Positions 44,976 to 54,010 of a DNA stretch of 64,000 nt are shown piece after piece (position 1 is the first letter of the stretch; every line of letters begins with the position of its first letter). The stretch covers positions 1 to 64,000 of the forward strand of contig NZ_AUKE01000008.1 of assembly GCF_000424585.1 (NCBI RefSeq). The letters are read 5' to 3'. The notes under the pieces are model-generated. The model was not told the DNA's origin and did no database searches. It was given only the letters and a program-made list of their open reading frames with translations. This DNA is from Butyrivibrio sp. MC2013. Lineage in GTDB: Bacteria; Bacillota; Clostridia; Lachnospirales; Lachnospiraceae. A program made the position numbers and the translations under genes.

Positions 44976-46079
44976 ATGTTGATCCCTTTTCAGACGACCC
45001 TGGGATTTGTCGGTTTGGGACTCATTGGCGGTTCTATTGCCAAATCCCTCAGAAAAAATCTACCGGATATCAGGATCGTCGCTTACGATATAAACCATGA
45101 CGCTCTAAGGTCCGCCCTTGAAGACGGCACGGCAGACAACATAACTGACACTATAGATGATACTTTCTCATCCTGCGACTATATATTCCTGTGTGCACCT
45201 GTTCAGAATAATATAAGTAACATAGAGGCTCTTCTTCCCTACATGAAAGAGGACGCAGTTCTTACTGATATAGGAAGTGTCAAGGGCGATATATACGATG
45301 AGATCAGAAAGAGAAAGCTCTCTCACCGTTTCATAGGCGGACATCCCATGGCCGGAGCAGAGAGAATCGGATATCTTAACTCCAAGGCATTGCTACTGGA
45401 GAATGCTTATTATATAATTACTCATACTGATGATATATCATCCCACAAGGTAGAGGATTTTAAAGAACTGGTGACAGCTACAGGAGCTATCCCCCTGGTC
45501 ATGGATCCTTATCTTCATGATAAAGTAGTGGCAGGTATATCACATATCCCCCATGTGGTATCAGCAGCCCTTGTCAATCTGGTAGACAGAGAAGATGATG
45601 AAAACGGTCTTATGAAGCTGGTAGCCGCAGGAGGCTTTAAGGATATTACCAGGATCTCTTCCTCATCTCCTGTTATGTGGCAGCAGATCTGTCTGACCAA
45701 CAAAGACAATATATCTCTTCTTTTAGGCGACTATATCAATGCTCTTTCAAGAGTAAAAGAAGATATAGATAAGGGAGATGCTGACGCCCTTATGGACTTT
45801 TTTACTTCAGCCAGAAATTACAGAGAGTCATTTATAGACAGCTCATTTGGTCCTATTAAGAAGGTATATACAATCCATGCTGATATTGAAGACCAGCCCG
45901 GCATGATCGCGCGTCTGTCTACGCTCCTTGCTGATAACAATATCAATATCAGGAATATAGGCATCACTCACAACAGAGAAATGCAAAACGGCTCCATACG
46001 CATAGAATTCTGGAGCAGTGATGAAAAAGAAAAAGCTTCTGCTCTCTTAAGAGAAAGCGGATATTCGATCTCTGATTAA
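44976..46079 (+). CDS. tyrA: Prephenate dehydrogenase with ACT domain
   Basis: A 367-residue enzyme of tyrosine synthesis (prephenate to 4-hydroxyphenylpyruvate). The Rossmann motif GLGLIGGSIAKSLRK is at the N-terminus, DIGSVKG and GGHPMAGAE (catalytic His region) follow, and the C-terminal ACT domain (YTIHADIEDQPGMIARL, about 290-360) suggests feedback control by tyrosine. Starts the plus-strand run tyrA-aroA. Confidence 0.95.
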   Translation: MLIPFQTTLGFVGLGLIGGSIAKSLRKNLPDIRIVAYDINHDALRSALEDGTADNITDTIDDTFSSCDYIFLCAPVQNNISNIEALLPYMKEDAVLTDIGSVKGDIYDEIRKRKLSHRFIGGHPMAGAERIGYLNSKALLLENAYYIITHTDDISSHKVEDFKELVTATGAIPLVMDPYLHDKVVAGISHIPHVVSAALVNLVDREDDENGLMKLVAAGGFKDITRISSSSPVMWQQICLTNKDNISLLLGDYINALSRVKEDIDKGDADALMDFFTSARNYRESFIDSSFGPIKKVYTIHADIEDQPGMIARLSTLLADNNINIRNIGITHNREMQNGSIRIEFWSSDEKEKASALLRESGYSISD

Positions 46080-46176
46080 AAAATTCATGTTAATATGTAT
46101 GCAGGAACTTTGGCAGATTAGGTTTTTTTACAGCTAGTTACATGTAAATCTCATTAGAAAAAAGGAAAAATTATAT

Positions 46177-47502
46177 ATGCTGAGTTTATCCCCGATCAAC
46201 AGACCTCTGAAGGGCGATCTCTTCGTCCCCGGAGACAAATCAATCTCACACAGAAGTGTCATGATATCTTCACTGGCACAGGGCTCCTCCCAGATCACCG
46301 GTTTCCTGGAGGGTGCAGATTGCCTTTCTACCATAGCATGCTTCAGACAGATGGGCGTTCAGATAGAGAAGAGCTCCCGCCCTGTTAACGGTGTACCCAC
46401 CATCACAGTTCACGGCGTTGGACTTCACGGCCTTAGAGAACCCTATGGTACTCTCTACACCGGTAATAGCGGCACCACCACCAGATTAATGGCAGGTATC
46501 CTCTCTGCACAGCCTTTCAATTCAACTATCACAGGCGACAGCAGTATCGTTAAGAGACCCATGGAGAGAGTCATGAAACCTCTTAATTCCATGGGTGCCA
46601 GTATCGAAAGTGTCAGAGGCACAGGAACATGCCCTCTTCGCATAGAAGGCGGCAAATCACTTCACGGCATTAACTGGAGAAATGAAGTAGCTTCTGCTCA
46701 GACCAAGAGTGCTATTTTGCTGGCAGGTCTTTATGCCCACGGCGATACAGTAGTTCACGAACCTGCATTCTCCAGAAACCATACAGAGATAATGCTCAGA
46801 GCTTTTGGCGCTGATATCCACAATGATGTGACTAGATACGGCCCGGCTGCAGCTGTCCTGCACCCCGGCATGCCCCTCTTTGGCAGGAGCATCAACGTCC
46901 CAGGTGACATCAGTTCTGCAGCATATTTTATAGCAGCAGGTCTTATGGTACCTGATTCGGAGATCCTGATCAGAAACGTAGGCATCAATCCTACAAGAGC
47001 CGGTATCCTGGCTGTACTTAATCAGATGGGCGCTAATATCACTCTTCTGAATGAGAACAATGAAGTAGAGCCCAAGGCTGATATCCTGGTAAAGAGTTCC
47101 AGCCTTCACGGTGCTCCCAATAAGACCTTCGAGATCAGCGACAAGCTGATTCCCACCATGATAGATGAGATACCAATCTTTGCAGTACTGGCAGCAACAG
47201 CTGACTGCAAGACCATCATCAACAATATATCTGAGCTCAGGGTGAAGGAGTCCGACAGAGTAAGCGGTATCATCGAGAACCTCAGCGCAATGGGCGCTGA
47301 CTGCTACGAAGAGAACGGAGCCCTGATCATCAACGGAGGCAAGCCTCTCCACGGAGCCAATATCAAGTGCTATGATGATCACCGCATGGCTATGACTTTT
47401 GCCATTGCATCTCTTATTGCAGAAGGAACAACCACAATAGATAATGAGGAATGTGTGAACATCTCCTATCCCACATTCTTTAACGATCTTAGAAGCTTGT
47501 AA
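46177..47502 (+). CDS. aroA: EPSP synthase (3-phosphoshikimate 1-carboxyvinyltransferase)
   Basis: A 441-residue shikimate-pathway enzyme. GDKSISHRSVM, LYTGNSGTTTRLMAGIL, GDSSIVKRPMERV, the RVKESDR segment and DDHRMAMTFA are all intact. Start ATG at 46177 with AAAGGA 11 bases upstream. 97 bases after tyrA and probably co-transcribed. It is followed by a palindromic tandem repeat and a strong terminator. Confidence 0.97.
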   Translation: MLSLSPINRPLKGDLFVPGDKSISHRSVMISSLAQGSSQITGFLEGADCLSTIACFRQMGVQIEKSSRPVNGVPTITVHGVGLHGLREPYGTLYTGNSGTTTRLMAGILSAQPFNSTITGDSSIVKRPMERVMKPLNSMGASIESVRGTGTCPLRIEGGKSLHGINWRNEVASAQTKSAILLAGLYAHGDTVVHEPAFSRNHTEIMLRAFGADIHNDVTRYGPAAAVLHPGMPLFGRSINVPGDISSAAYFIAAGLMVPDSEILIRNVGINPTRAGILAVLNQMGANITLLNENNEVEPKADILVKSSSLHGAPNKTFEISDKLIPTMIDEIPIFAVLAATADCKTIINNISELRVKESDRVSGIIENLSAMGADCYEENGALIINGGKPLHGANIKCYDDHRMAMTFAIASLIAEGTTTIDNEECVNISYPTFFNDLRSL

Positions 47503-47506
47503 ATAT

Positions 47507-47635
47507 GACATTGAAGTACATCCTTGTACTTCAGAGCATGTCATAATACATCCTTGTATATACGACATAGAAGTGCATCCCTGCACTTCTGAACATGTCG
47601 GAATACTTCCCTGTAAATACGACATAGAAGTGCAT
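47507..47635 (+). repeat. 57-bp tandem repeat of nested palindromes
   Basis: Units start at 47507, 47564 and 47621 (third one truncated). Each has a 36-base core GACAT-GAAGTRCA...TGYACTTC-ATGTC that folds as a nested hairpin, and a 21-base spacer that is also partly palindromic (ATACATCCTTGTAT in the first). Directly downstream of aroA. Confidence 0.85.
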
Positions 47636-47665
47636 AAAAAGCCGCCGGTCATCCGGCGGCTTTTT
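47636..47665. terminator. Bidirectional terminator between aroA and the PilZ gene
   Basis: AAAAAGCCGCCGG, loop TCAT, CCGGCGGCTTTTT. A perfect GC-rich stem with A-run before and T-run after, so it works for aroA and for the convergent PilZ gene. Confidence 0.95.
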
Positions 47666-47680
47666 ATATCTTATTAGCTC

Positions 47681-48034
47681 TTAATCCTTTTCGTGAGGGA
47701 TCAACTCCTCAACTGTCTCGTATACAGAGATCCGTTGACGATCTGCATCGGGCATCCCAATAAAGATGCAGCCATAATTATAGATTCCCTCTTCAAACTG
47801 CTCAGATCTGACGATCTGCAGAAATACATGCAGCACTTCCATGGTCCAGATAGTCAGATAAGCCTCATAATTATTTCCGATCATCAGCTGTTTATTGCAA
47901 TTAAATCCAAGGCCATGCCTTGAACAGTTCAATATCTCGATGGTGGCTTCATCCACAGCTTCTTTGCCTGCCATCTCCTTGATGATGATCTTGCCGGACA
48001 TTGATAGTCTCTTGCTTCTTCTTCTCTCTTCCAT
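47681..48034 (-). CDS. PilZ-domain protein
   Basis: A 117-residue single-domain protein. MEERRRSKRLSMSG gives the RxxxR c-di-GMP-binding motif at residues 5-9, and NCSRHGLGF (36-44) corresponds to the (D/N)xSxxG motif. It probably senses cyclic di-GMP; the effector partner is unknown and no diguanylate cyclase or motility gene is in the window. Shares the terminator with aroA and lies downstream of queA on the same strand. Confidence 0.82.
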   Translation of the reverse strand: MEERRRSKRLSMSGKIIIKEMAGKEAVDEATIEILNCSRHGLGFNCNKQLMIGNNYEAYLTIWTMEVLHVFLQIVRSEQFEEGIYNYGCIFIGMPDADRQRISVYETVEELIPHEKD

Positions 48035-48106
48035 GATGCACCTCGCATAAAATAGACATGTGATATATGTGATATATCGTACATTTCTATTCTATATTAT
48101 CTATTA

Positions 48107-49195
48107 TCATTTGTCTATGCATGGCATTTTGTCAGTAAAGAAACATGCATCTCCAAAGGAAAAGAATCTATAACCCTCACTGATAGCAACATTATAGGCA
48201 TTAAGCACGTGCTCTCTTCCTGCAAGAGCTGATACCAACATTACAAGGGTGGACTCAGGCAGATGGAAATTGGTGATCAGGCAGTCCATAAGCTTAAACT
48301 TGTAGCCGGGATAGATAAAGATCGAGGTATTATCAGAGGATGCCATAATGCGTCCGTCTTCATCAGCTGCACTCTCTATGGTCCTGCAGCTGGTGGTGCC
48401 CACACATATCACTCTGTGGCCTGACTGTTTGGCCTTATTGATCTTGTCAGCAGCCTCCTGAGTCACCTGATACCATTCTGTATGCATATGATGCTCTTTG
48501 ACATTATCCACTTTAACAGGTCTAAAGGTGCCAAGACCCACATGAAGTGTTACATATGCAAGGTCTATCCCCTTCTCTTCTATCCTGTCCAAAAGCTCCT
48601 GTGTAAAATGAAGGCCTGCAGTGGGAGCTGCAGCCGAGCCGTCAAACTTTGCATAAACAGTCTGGTACATATTTCTGTCCTGAAGCTTATGGGTGATATA
48701 GGGCGGCAGGGGCATCTCTCCAAGACTGTCCAGCACCTCTTCCCAAATACCTTCATATTCAAACTTTACCAGACGATTACCATCATCCAGCACCTCTACT
48801 ATTTCAGCCTTTAATCTTCCGTCTCCAAAGGTCACTCTTGCGCCGGGACGAAGCTTTTTGCCGGGCTTAACAAGAGTCTCCCATAGATCTGCCTTTACTC
48901 TCTTTAGAAGCAGTATCTCAACTGCTGCACCAGTACCTTCCTTAGTACCAAGGAGCCTGGCAGGTATAACCTTGGTATTATTGAGTACCAGGCAGTCGCC
49001 GGGATCAAGATAATCTATGATATCTCTGAAAACATGATGCTGCAGCTCTCCCGTATTCTTATCCATCACAAGGAGCCTTGATGAAGCCCTGTCCTCAAGA
49101 GGATCCTGAGCGATCAGCTCCTGTGGAAGATCAAATTTGTAATCTGAAGTTCTAAGACCCAGCATAGGGTCGTTATTATTATTCTCTAATGACAT
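48107..49195 (-). CDS. queA: S-adenosylmethionine:tRNA ribosyltransferase-isomerase
   Basis: A 362-residue enzyme making epoxyqueuosine on tRNA. The block [27 protein letters not shown], the [19 protein letters not shown] segment, [14 protein letters not shown] and [19 protein letters not shown] are family hallmarks. Start at 49195 has AAGGATC directly upstream. No tgt gene is adjacent. Divergent from iorA. Confidence 0.97.
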   Translation of the reverse strand: MSLENNNNDPMLGLRTSDYKFDLPQELIAQDPLEDRASSRLLVMDKNTGELQHHVFRDIIDYLDPGDCLVLNNTKVIPARLLGTKEGTGAAVEILLLKRVKADLWETLVKPGKKLRPGARVTFGDGRLKAEIVEVLDDGNRLVKFEYEGIWEEVLDSLGEMPLPPYITHKLQDRNMYQTVYAKFDGSAAAPTAGLHFTQELLDRIEEKGIDLAYVTLHVGLGTFRPVKVDNVKEHHMHTEWYQVTQEAADKINKAKQSGHRVICVGTTSCRTIESAADEDGRIMASSDNTSIFIYPGYKFKLMDCLITNFHLPESTLVMLVSALAGREHVLNAYNVAISEGYRFFSFGDACFFTDKMPCIDK

Positions 49196-49509
49196 GATCC
49201 TTATATACTCCGCATTATCTACACTTGTTAAGACCTTATATGCTCACGCTATGGGATAAGCAAAAAATGCTCCCATAGAAGCGCTATCTTCTCCAGGTCC
49301 TCAAACATAATAACAGCAGCATAACCCAGCGTCAAATATTATCAATAATATCCGTTATTCCTTTCACACTTTAACACTTTAATGATATAATGAAAAAAGT
49401 GTTTCAAGGCTGATTCCAGTTGATATAAGGACAATTTTTAGTTGTTTTCAAAGCTTTTCCCTTATATCCTCAGCCGGCAAGGAATATATATCAGGAGGAG
49501 ATAGTAGCA
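49196..49509. other. Divergent region queA / iorA with iorA leader
   Basis: No gene seen. A hairpin CTATGGGA / TCCCATAG lies near 49250-49280. The iorA transcript would carry a leader of about 110 bases with a long-range pairing GATATAAGG (49422-49430) / CCTTATATC (49460-49468) just ahead of the ribosome-binding site. Confidence 0.5.
49363..49391 (+). promoter_or_regulatory. Promoter of iorA
   Basis: TTCACA (49363-49368), 17-base spacer, TATAAT (49386-49391), about 120 bases upstream of the iorA ATG. Confidence 0.7.
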
Positions 49510-51255
49510 ATGAAAGAAATAATGTTAGGCAATAAAGCTCTGGCAAGAGGTCTGTACGAAGCCGGAGTATGTGTTGCAAGTTCTTACCCCGGCACTCCCA
49601 GTACAGAGACCACTGAGGAAGCTGCCAAGTATCCCGAGATCTATTGTGAATGGGCACCCAACGAAAAAGTAGCTCTGGAAACTGCTTTTGGTGCATCTCT
49701 TGCTGGCAAAAGAGCTTATTGTGCCATGAAGCACGTAGGACTCAACGTTGCTGCGGATCCCCTTTTTACAATTTCTTATACAGGAGTGGGTGCAGGTCTG
49801 GTGATCAATGTAGCTGACGATCCGGGTATGCACTCATCTCAGAACGAGCAGGATTCCCGTCATTATGCTATCGCTGCAAAGCTCCCTATGCTGGAGCCCT
49901 CAGACTCTTCTGAAGCACTTGCTTTTACCAAGAAGGCATATGAGATATCCGAAGAATACGATACTCCTGTTCTCTTAAAAATGTGCACCAGGGTGTCCCA
50001 CTCTCAGAGCCTGGTAACACTCTCTGACAGAGTTGAAGTGCCTGTCAGGACCTATGAAAAGAACCCCTCAAAATATATCATGACTCCTGCCAATGCTATA
50101 AGACGTCATCCTCTTGTCGAAGAGCGTACAGCAAAGCTCACAGAGCTGGCAGAGACCACAGATCTCAATAAGGAAGAATATGCTGATTCTGATATGGGTA
50201 TAATCACTGATTCCACATCCTATCAGTATGTTAAGGAAGTATACGGAGATAGCGTAAATATATTCAAGATCGGACTTATCAATCCTCTTCCTGTTAAGAG
50301 ACTCAAAGATTTTGCTTCTAAGGTCACAAAGCTCTATGTAATTGAAGAGCTGGATCCCATTATTGAAAATCACTGCAAGGTCCTGGGCCTTGACGTAACA
50401 GGCAAGGAGCTCTTCCCCATGATCGGCGAGTTCTCCCAGAGCCTTATAGCATCAAAACTTGGACAGCCTGTAAAGGAGCACTGCTCAAAAATAGAGGACC
50501 TTCCTGTACGTCCCCCTGTTATGTGCGCAGGCTGCCCTCACAGAGGACTCTTCTATACTCTGTCAAAGAACAAGATCACTGTCCTGGGCGATATAGGCTG
50601 CTACACACTGGGCTCGGCAGCTCCTCTCTCAGCTGTTGATACCACAGAATGCATGGGGGCTTCCGTAAGCTCCATTCACGGCTTTAACAAGGCACTGGGA
50701 CAGGATTCCGAAGGAAAGACTGTTGCCGTGATCGGTGATTCCACTTTTATGCATTCCGGTATGACAGGCCTTGCTAATATAGCCTACAACCAGACTAATT
50801 CCACAGTGATCATTCTGGACAACTCCATCACAGGTATGACAGGACATCAGCAGAATCCCACCACAGGTCTGAACCTTCGCGGCGAGCCTGCAGGCAAGAT
50901 CAACCTGGAAGCCCTCTGCAAGGCTATGGGTATAGAAAGCGTACGCGTAGTAGATCCCTATGATCTTACAGAAACAGAGAACGCTATCAAAGAGGAACTG
51001 GCAAAGGCTCAGCCTTCCGTTATCATCAGCCGTCGTCCCTGCGCTCTCTTAAAGCAGGTCAAGCACAAGGCTCCTCTTAATGTTAATAAGGACAAGTGCA
51101 AGAGCTGCAAGTCCTGCATGAGGATAGGCTGCCCTGCCATTTCAATGAAGGATGGAAAGGCTAATATTGATACCACCCTCTGCGTAGGCTGTGGAGTCTG
51201 CAAACAGCTCTGCCATTTTGACGCACTCGAGAGCAACGACCTATCCCATTTATGA
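49510..51255 (+). CDS. iorA: Indolepyruvate:ferredoxin oxidoreductase, alpha subunit
   Basis: A 581-residue thiamin-diphosphate enzyme that oxidatively decarboxylates aryl-pyruvates (indole-, phenyl-, hydroxyphenyl-) to aryl-acetyl-CoA, or runs in reverse to fix CO2. The N-terminal part has GNKALARGLYEAGVCVASSYPGTPSTE. The TPP region is GDSTFMHSGMTGLANIAYNQ ... TGMTGHQQNPTTG. The C-terminal ferredoxin domain carries two 4Fe-4S motifs (CKSCKSCMRIGCP and CVGCGVCKQLC). AGGAGG precedes the ATG. First gene of iorA-iorB-paaK-ACT. Confidence 0.96.
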   Translation: MKEIMLGNKALARGLYEAGVCVASSYPGTPSTETTEEAAKYPEIYCEWAPNEKVALETAFGASLAGKRAYCAMKHVGLNVAADPLFTISYTGVGAGLVINVADDPGMHSSQNEQDSRHYAIAAKLPMLEPSDSSEALAFTKKAYEISEEYDTPVLLKMCTRVSHSQSLVTLSDRVEVPVRTYEKNPSKYIMTPANAIRRHPLVEERTAKLTELAETTDLNKEEYADSDMGIITDSTSYQYVKEVYGDSVNIFKIGLINPLPVKRLKDFASKVTKLYVIEELDPIIENHCKVLGLDVTGKELFPMIGEFSQSLIASKLGQPVKEHCSKIEDLPVRPPVMCAGCPHRGLFYTLSKNKITVLGDIGCYTLGSAAPLSAVDTTECMGASVSSIHGFNKALGQDSEGKTVAVIGDSTFMHSGMTGLANIAYNQTNSTVIILDNSITGMTGHQQNPTTGLNLRGEPAGKINLEALCKAMGIESVRVVDPYDLTETENAIKEELAKAQPSVIISRRPCALLKQVKHKAPLNVNKDKCKSCKSCMRIGCPAISMKDGKANIDTTLCVGCGVCKQLCHFDALESNDLSHL

Positions 51256-51353
51256 CAAAAGACAATGCATAAGCAAAGTGTCTTTAGTAAATGAACTCTA
51301 TAATAAACAGTGTATAAGCCTGGATCTGACAGGTCCCGGATGAAAGGATAATC

Positions 51354-51929
51354 ATGAATACAGTTAATGTAATGATAGTAGGTGTAGGTGGTCAGGGCTC
51401 ACTTCTTGCAAGTAAGCTTCTGGGCCATGTAATGATCAAAAAGGGCTACGATGTGAAGGTATCCGAAGTCCATGGTATGAGCCAGAGAGGCGGCAGCGTT
51501 GTAACCTATGTCAGATTTGGTGACAAGGTATACTCTCCCATCGTAGATAAGGGCGAAGCTGATTACATCATCTCTTTTGAACTACTGGAAGCTGCAAGAT
51601 ATATGGAGAATCTTAAGCCCGGCGGACAGGTGATAGTAAGCTCACAGCAGATCGATCCCATGCCTGTCATCACAGGTGCTGCAGAATATCCCGAAGGACT
51701 TCTTGACAAGATGACAGCTGCAGGTGCTAAGGTTGACGCCTTTAACGCTCTTGATCTTGCTGTAGAAGCAGGCAGTTCCAAGGCCGCCAATGTGGTACTC
51801 ATGGGCCGTTTCTCCAACTATTTTACTTCCGTCAGCAAGGAAGAATGGCTGGAAGCCATTGAAGAATGTGTTCCTGCCAAATTCCTGGAGCTTAATAAAA
51901 AAGCCTTTGACCTGGGAAGAGGAAACTGA
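51354..51929 (+). CDS. iorB: Indolepyruvate:ferredoxin oxidoreductase, beta subunit
   Basis: A 191-residue gamma-type domain protein completing the IorAB enzyme. MIVGVGGQGSLLASKLLGHV and the SEVHGMSQRGGSVVTYVRFG block are diagnostic. Starts 98 bases after iorA with AAAGGA upstream. Normal length. Confidence 0.95.
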   Translation: MNTVNVMIVGVGGQGSLLASKLLGHVMIKKGYDVKVSEVHGMSQRGGSVVTYVRFGDKVYSPIVDKGEADYIISFELLEAARYMENLKPGGQVIVSSQQIDPMPVITGAAEYPEGLLDKMTAAGAKVDAFNALDLAVEAGSSKAANVVLMGRFSNYFTSVSKEEWLEAIEECVPAKFLELNKKAFDLGRGN

Positions 51930-51983
51930 TAATAAAGCTTATTAGAATAAAGCTGCGCTATGCTGCGCAGCGGGGAGAATCCA

Positions 51984-53285
51984 ATGATCTGGAACGAGAG
52001 CAAAGAATGTATGTCCAGAGACCAGCTGGAAGAACTGCAATCCAAAAGACTGGTCAAAACCGTAAACAGGGTCTATCACAATGTAGAATACTATCGCAAA
52101 AAGATGCAGGAGCTGGGTCTAGAGCCCGGAGATATCAAGGATATCCATGACATTGAAAAGCTCCCCTTTACAACCTATGAAGACCTGAAGATCACATACC
52201 CTTTTGGTCTGTCTGCGGTACCCACATCTGAGCTTATCAGAGTACATGCATCCAGCGGCACCACTGGCAAGCCCAAGATCGGTGTCTATACCAGAAGAGA
52301 TATAGAGATCTGGTCCGAGGCAGTAGCCAGATGTCTGGCTATGGCAGGCATCACAAGGGATGATATCATCCAGGTAGGCTACGGCTACGGCCTCTTTACC
52401 GGTGGACTTGGCGCCCACTACGGAGCAGAATACCTTGGAGCAATGGTCATACCTATGTCCACAGGCAATACCAAAAAGCTCATTGATATGATGATAGACT
52501 GCAAAGCTACTGCTATTGCCTGCACCCCTTCCTATCTCCTCCATGTAGCTGAGGATATAGAGAAATATGACGTACTGGACAAAATCCACCTAAGGACCGC
52601 TATATGCGGCGCTGAACCCTGGACCGATGAGATGAGGGATCAGATGGAAAAGAGGCTCAATATCAAAGCTTATGACATCTATGGCCTCACCGAGATATGC
52701 GGTCCCGGAGTAGCTTGCGACTGCGAATACCACAAGGGTCTTCACATTTGGGAAGACCACTTCTATCCCGAGATCATAAATCCCACCACTATGAAGCAGG
52801 AAGCTGAAGGTGTAACAGGCGAGATGGTCATCACCAACCTTACAAAAGAAGGCATGCCTCTTCTCAGATACAGAACAAGGGATCTTACATCTCTTCAGTA
52901 TGGTAAATGTGAATGCGGCAGGACTATGGCCAGGATCCAGCGCTTCAAGGGAAGGACCGACGACATGCTCATCATCCGCGGTGTCAACGTCTTCCCTTCA
53001 CAGGTAGAGGCGGCTCTCCTGACAATAGACGGCACCACACCTCACTACATGCTGGTTGTAGACCGCGTAGACAACAAGGATACTCTTGAAGTACAGGTTG
53101 AAGTAGCAGAGAAAGTCTTCACCGACGAAGTGTCAGGTCTTGAGAAACTCTCTGAAGAGATCCACCAGAAGCTAAAGGGTGCTATAGGCCTCAATGCCAA
53201 GGTCAGACTGGTAGAGCCCAACGGTCTCGAGCACTTCGATGGCAAGAGTAAGCACGTAATAGATAAGCGTAAGCTCTATGAATAA
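51984..53285 (+). CDS. paaK: Phenylacetate-CoA ligase
   Basis: A 433-residue adenylate-forming enzyme activating phenylacetate or another aryl-acetate to the CoA thioester. HASSGTTGKPKIGVYT is the P-loop, YGLTEICGPG follows, RTRDLTS and the C-terminal GRTDDMLIIRGVNVFPSQVE block are typical of PaaK. ATG at 51984 follows GGGGAG at 6 bases. With IorAB the ligase allows aryl-acetates to be turned into aryl-pyruvates, the precursors of Phe, Tyr and Trp. Confidence 0.95.
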   Translation: MIWNESKECMSRDQLEELQSKRLVKTVNRVYHNVEYYRKKMQELGLEPGDIKDIHDIEKLPFTTYEDLKITYPFGLSAVPTSELIRVHASSGTTGKPKIGVYTRRDIEIWSEAVARCLAMAGITRDDIIQVGYGYGLFTGGLGAHYGAEYLGAMVIPMSTGNTKKLIDMMIDCKATAIACTPSYLLHVAEDIEKYDVLDKIHLRTAICGAEPWTDEMRDQMEKRLNIKAYDIYGLTEICGPGVACDCEYHKGLHIWEDHFYPEIINPTTMKQEAEGVTGEMVITNLTKEGMPLLRYRTRDLTSLQYGKCECGRTMARIQRFKGRTDDMLIIRGVNVFPSQVEAALLTIDGTTPHYMLVVDRVDNKDTLEVQVEVAEKVFTDEVSGLEKLSEEIHQKLKGAIGLNAKVRLVEPNGLEHFDGKSKHVIDKRKLYE

Positions 53286-53296
53286 TCGTATATTTA

Positions 53297-53327
53297 CACG
53301 AAATACGCGGTAAATGCGTGTTTCAGA
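53297..53327 (-). repeat. 31-bp palindromic repeat, copy 1
   Basis: Reverse complement matches 62953-62983 at 28 of 31 positions. Both fold around GAAA(T/C)ACGC / GCGTGTTTC. Lies between paaK and the ACT gene. Confidence 0.75.
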
Positions 53328-53391
53328 AATATCATCTATGAATATAAATAATAGCTAGATTCATTGCCGGATATGGCAGAAAGGATGAAAT

Positions 53392-53820
53392 ATGTTTGTA
53401 GAGCAGCTCTCTGTATTTCTTGAAAACAAAGCAGGCCGCCTGGATGAGGTATTATCCGTTATCAGCAACAGCGGGATCAATATAGTATCCATATCCCTTG
53501 CTGATACAGCAGACTTTGGTGTACTGCGCATGCTCTGTTCAGATCCCTTCAAGGCTCATGCCCTCCTGAAGGATACCGGCATCACTTCCAAGGTAAACGA
53601 GGTGATAGTAGTCTCTATCCCTCAGGCTGTAGGATCACTTAAGGCTGTAGTCAAAAGGCTCAATGAAGAAGGTCTCAATATCCAGTATGTATACGGCCTC
53701 TCTCTCAATGATGATGGAGCATCCATAGCACTTAAGACAGATGATCTTCAAAAGACCATCGAGATCCTCCAAAATGAAAATGTCCGTCTCTACAACCAGG
53801 AAGAGATCAGCAAGCTGTAA
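53392..53820 (+). CDS. Tandem ACT-domain protein
   Basis: A 142-residue protein of two ACT domains (about 1-68 and 70-140). It starts MFVEQLSVFLENKAGRLDEVLSV, a typical amino-acid-binding beta-alpha-beta opening. In this place, behind iorAB-paaK, such proteins are common and probably sense an aromatic amino acid to tune the cluster; no catalytic domain is attached. Ribosome-binding site AAAGGA. Confidence 0.9.
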   Translation: MFVEQLSVFLENKAGRLDEVLSVISNSGINIVSISLADTADFGVLRMLCSDPFKAHALLKDTGITSKVNEVIVVSIPQAVGSLKAVVKRLNEEGLNIQYVYGLSLNDDGASIALKTDDLQKTIEILQNENVRLYNQEEISKL

Positions 53821-53881
53821 AATTTTCTCAGAATATTATAGAGAAATATAAGCAGCAAATAAAAACAGCATTAACAACTAC

Positions 53882-53922
53882 TGCCCTCTGATAGTCAGCC
53901 TGGAAGCAACTATCGGAGGGCA
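53882..53922 (+). terminator. Stem-loop after the ACT gene
   Basis: TGCCCTCTGATAGT / ACTATCGGAGGGCA, 14-bp stem with one G-T pair and a 13-base loop, 62 bases after the ACT stop. A T-run (CCGTTTTTTATC) follows about 15 bases later, so termination is plausible. Confidence 0.55.
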
Positions 53923-53968
53923 ATATACATTAAGACCGTTTTTTATCTAATATATTTCTAATAGTTTT

Positions 53969-54010
53969 GTTAAACTCGCAAACGCTTCGCTTTTTGCTCG
54001 TTATAAAATC
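53969..54010 (+). repeat. 42-bp dispersed repeat, copy 2
   Basis: Exact reverse complement of 585-626. It begins GTTAAACTCGC and ends CGTTATAAAATC. Immediately followed by the three-hairpin region at 54011-54103. Confidence 0.85.

Noticed and set aside
47507-47635. CRISPR-like regular repeats
   Set aside because: The spacers between the palindromic cores are also repeated, there are only 2.3 units and no cas genes; it is a tandem repeat.
46657-47652. Long minus-strand reading frame antisense to aroA, with repetitive C-terminal sequence
   Set aside because: It is the complement of a clearly real aroA; the repeated peptide is simply the 57-bp palindromic array read in frame, since 57 is a multiple of three.
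53965-53985. TTGTTAA as a Rex half site near the 42-bp repeat
   Set aside because: The second half is missing; only part of the repeat.
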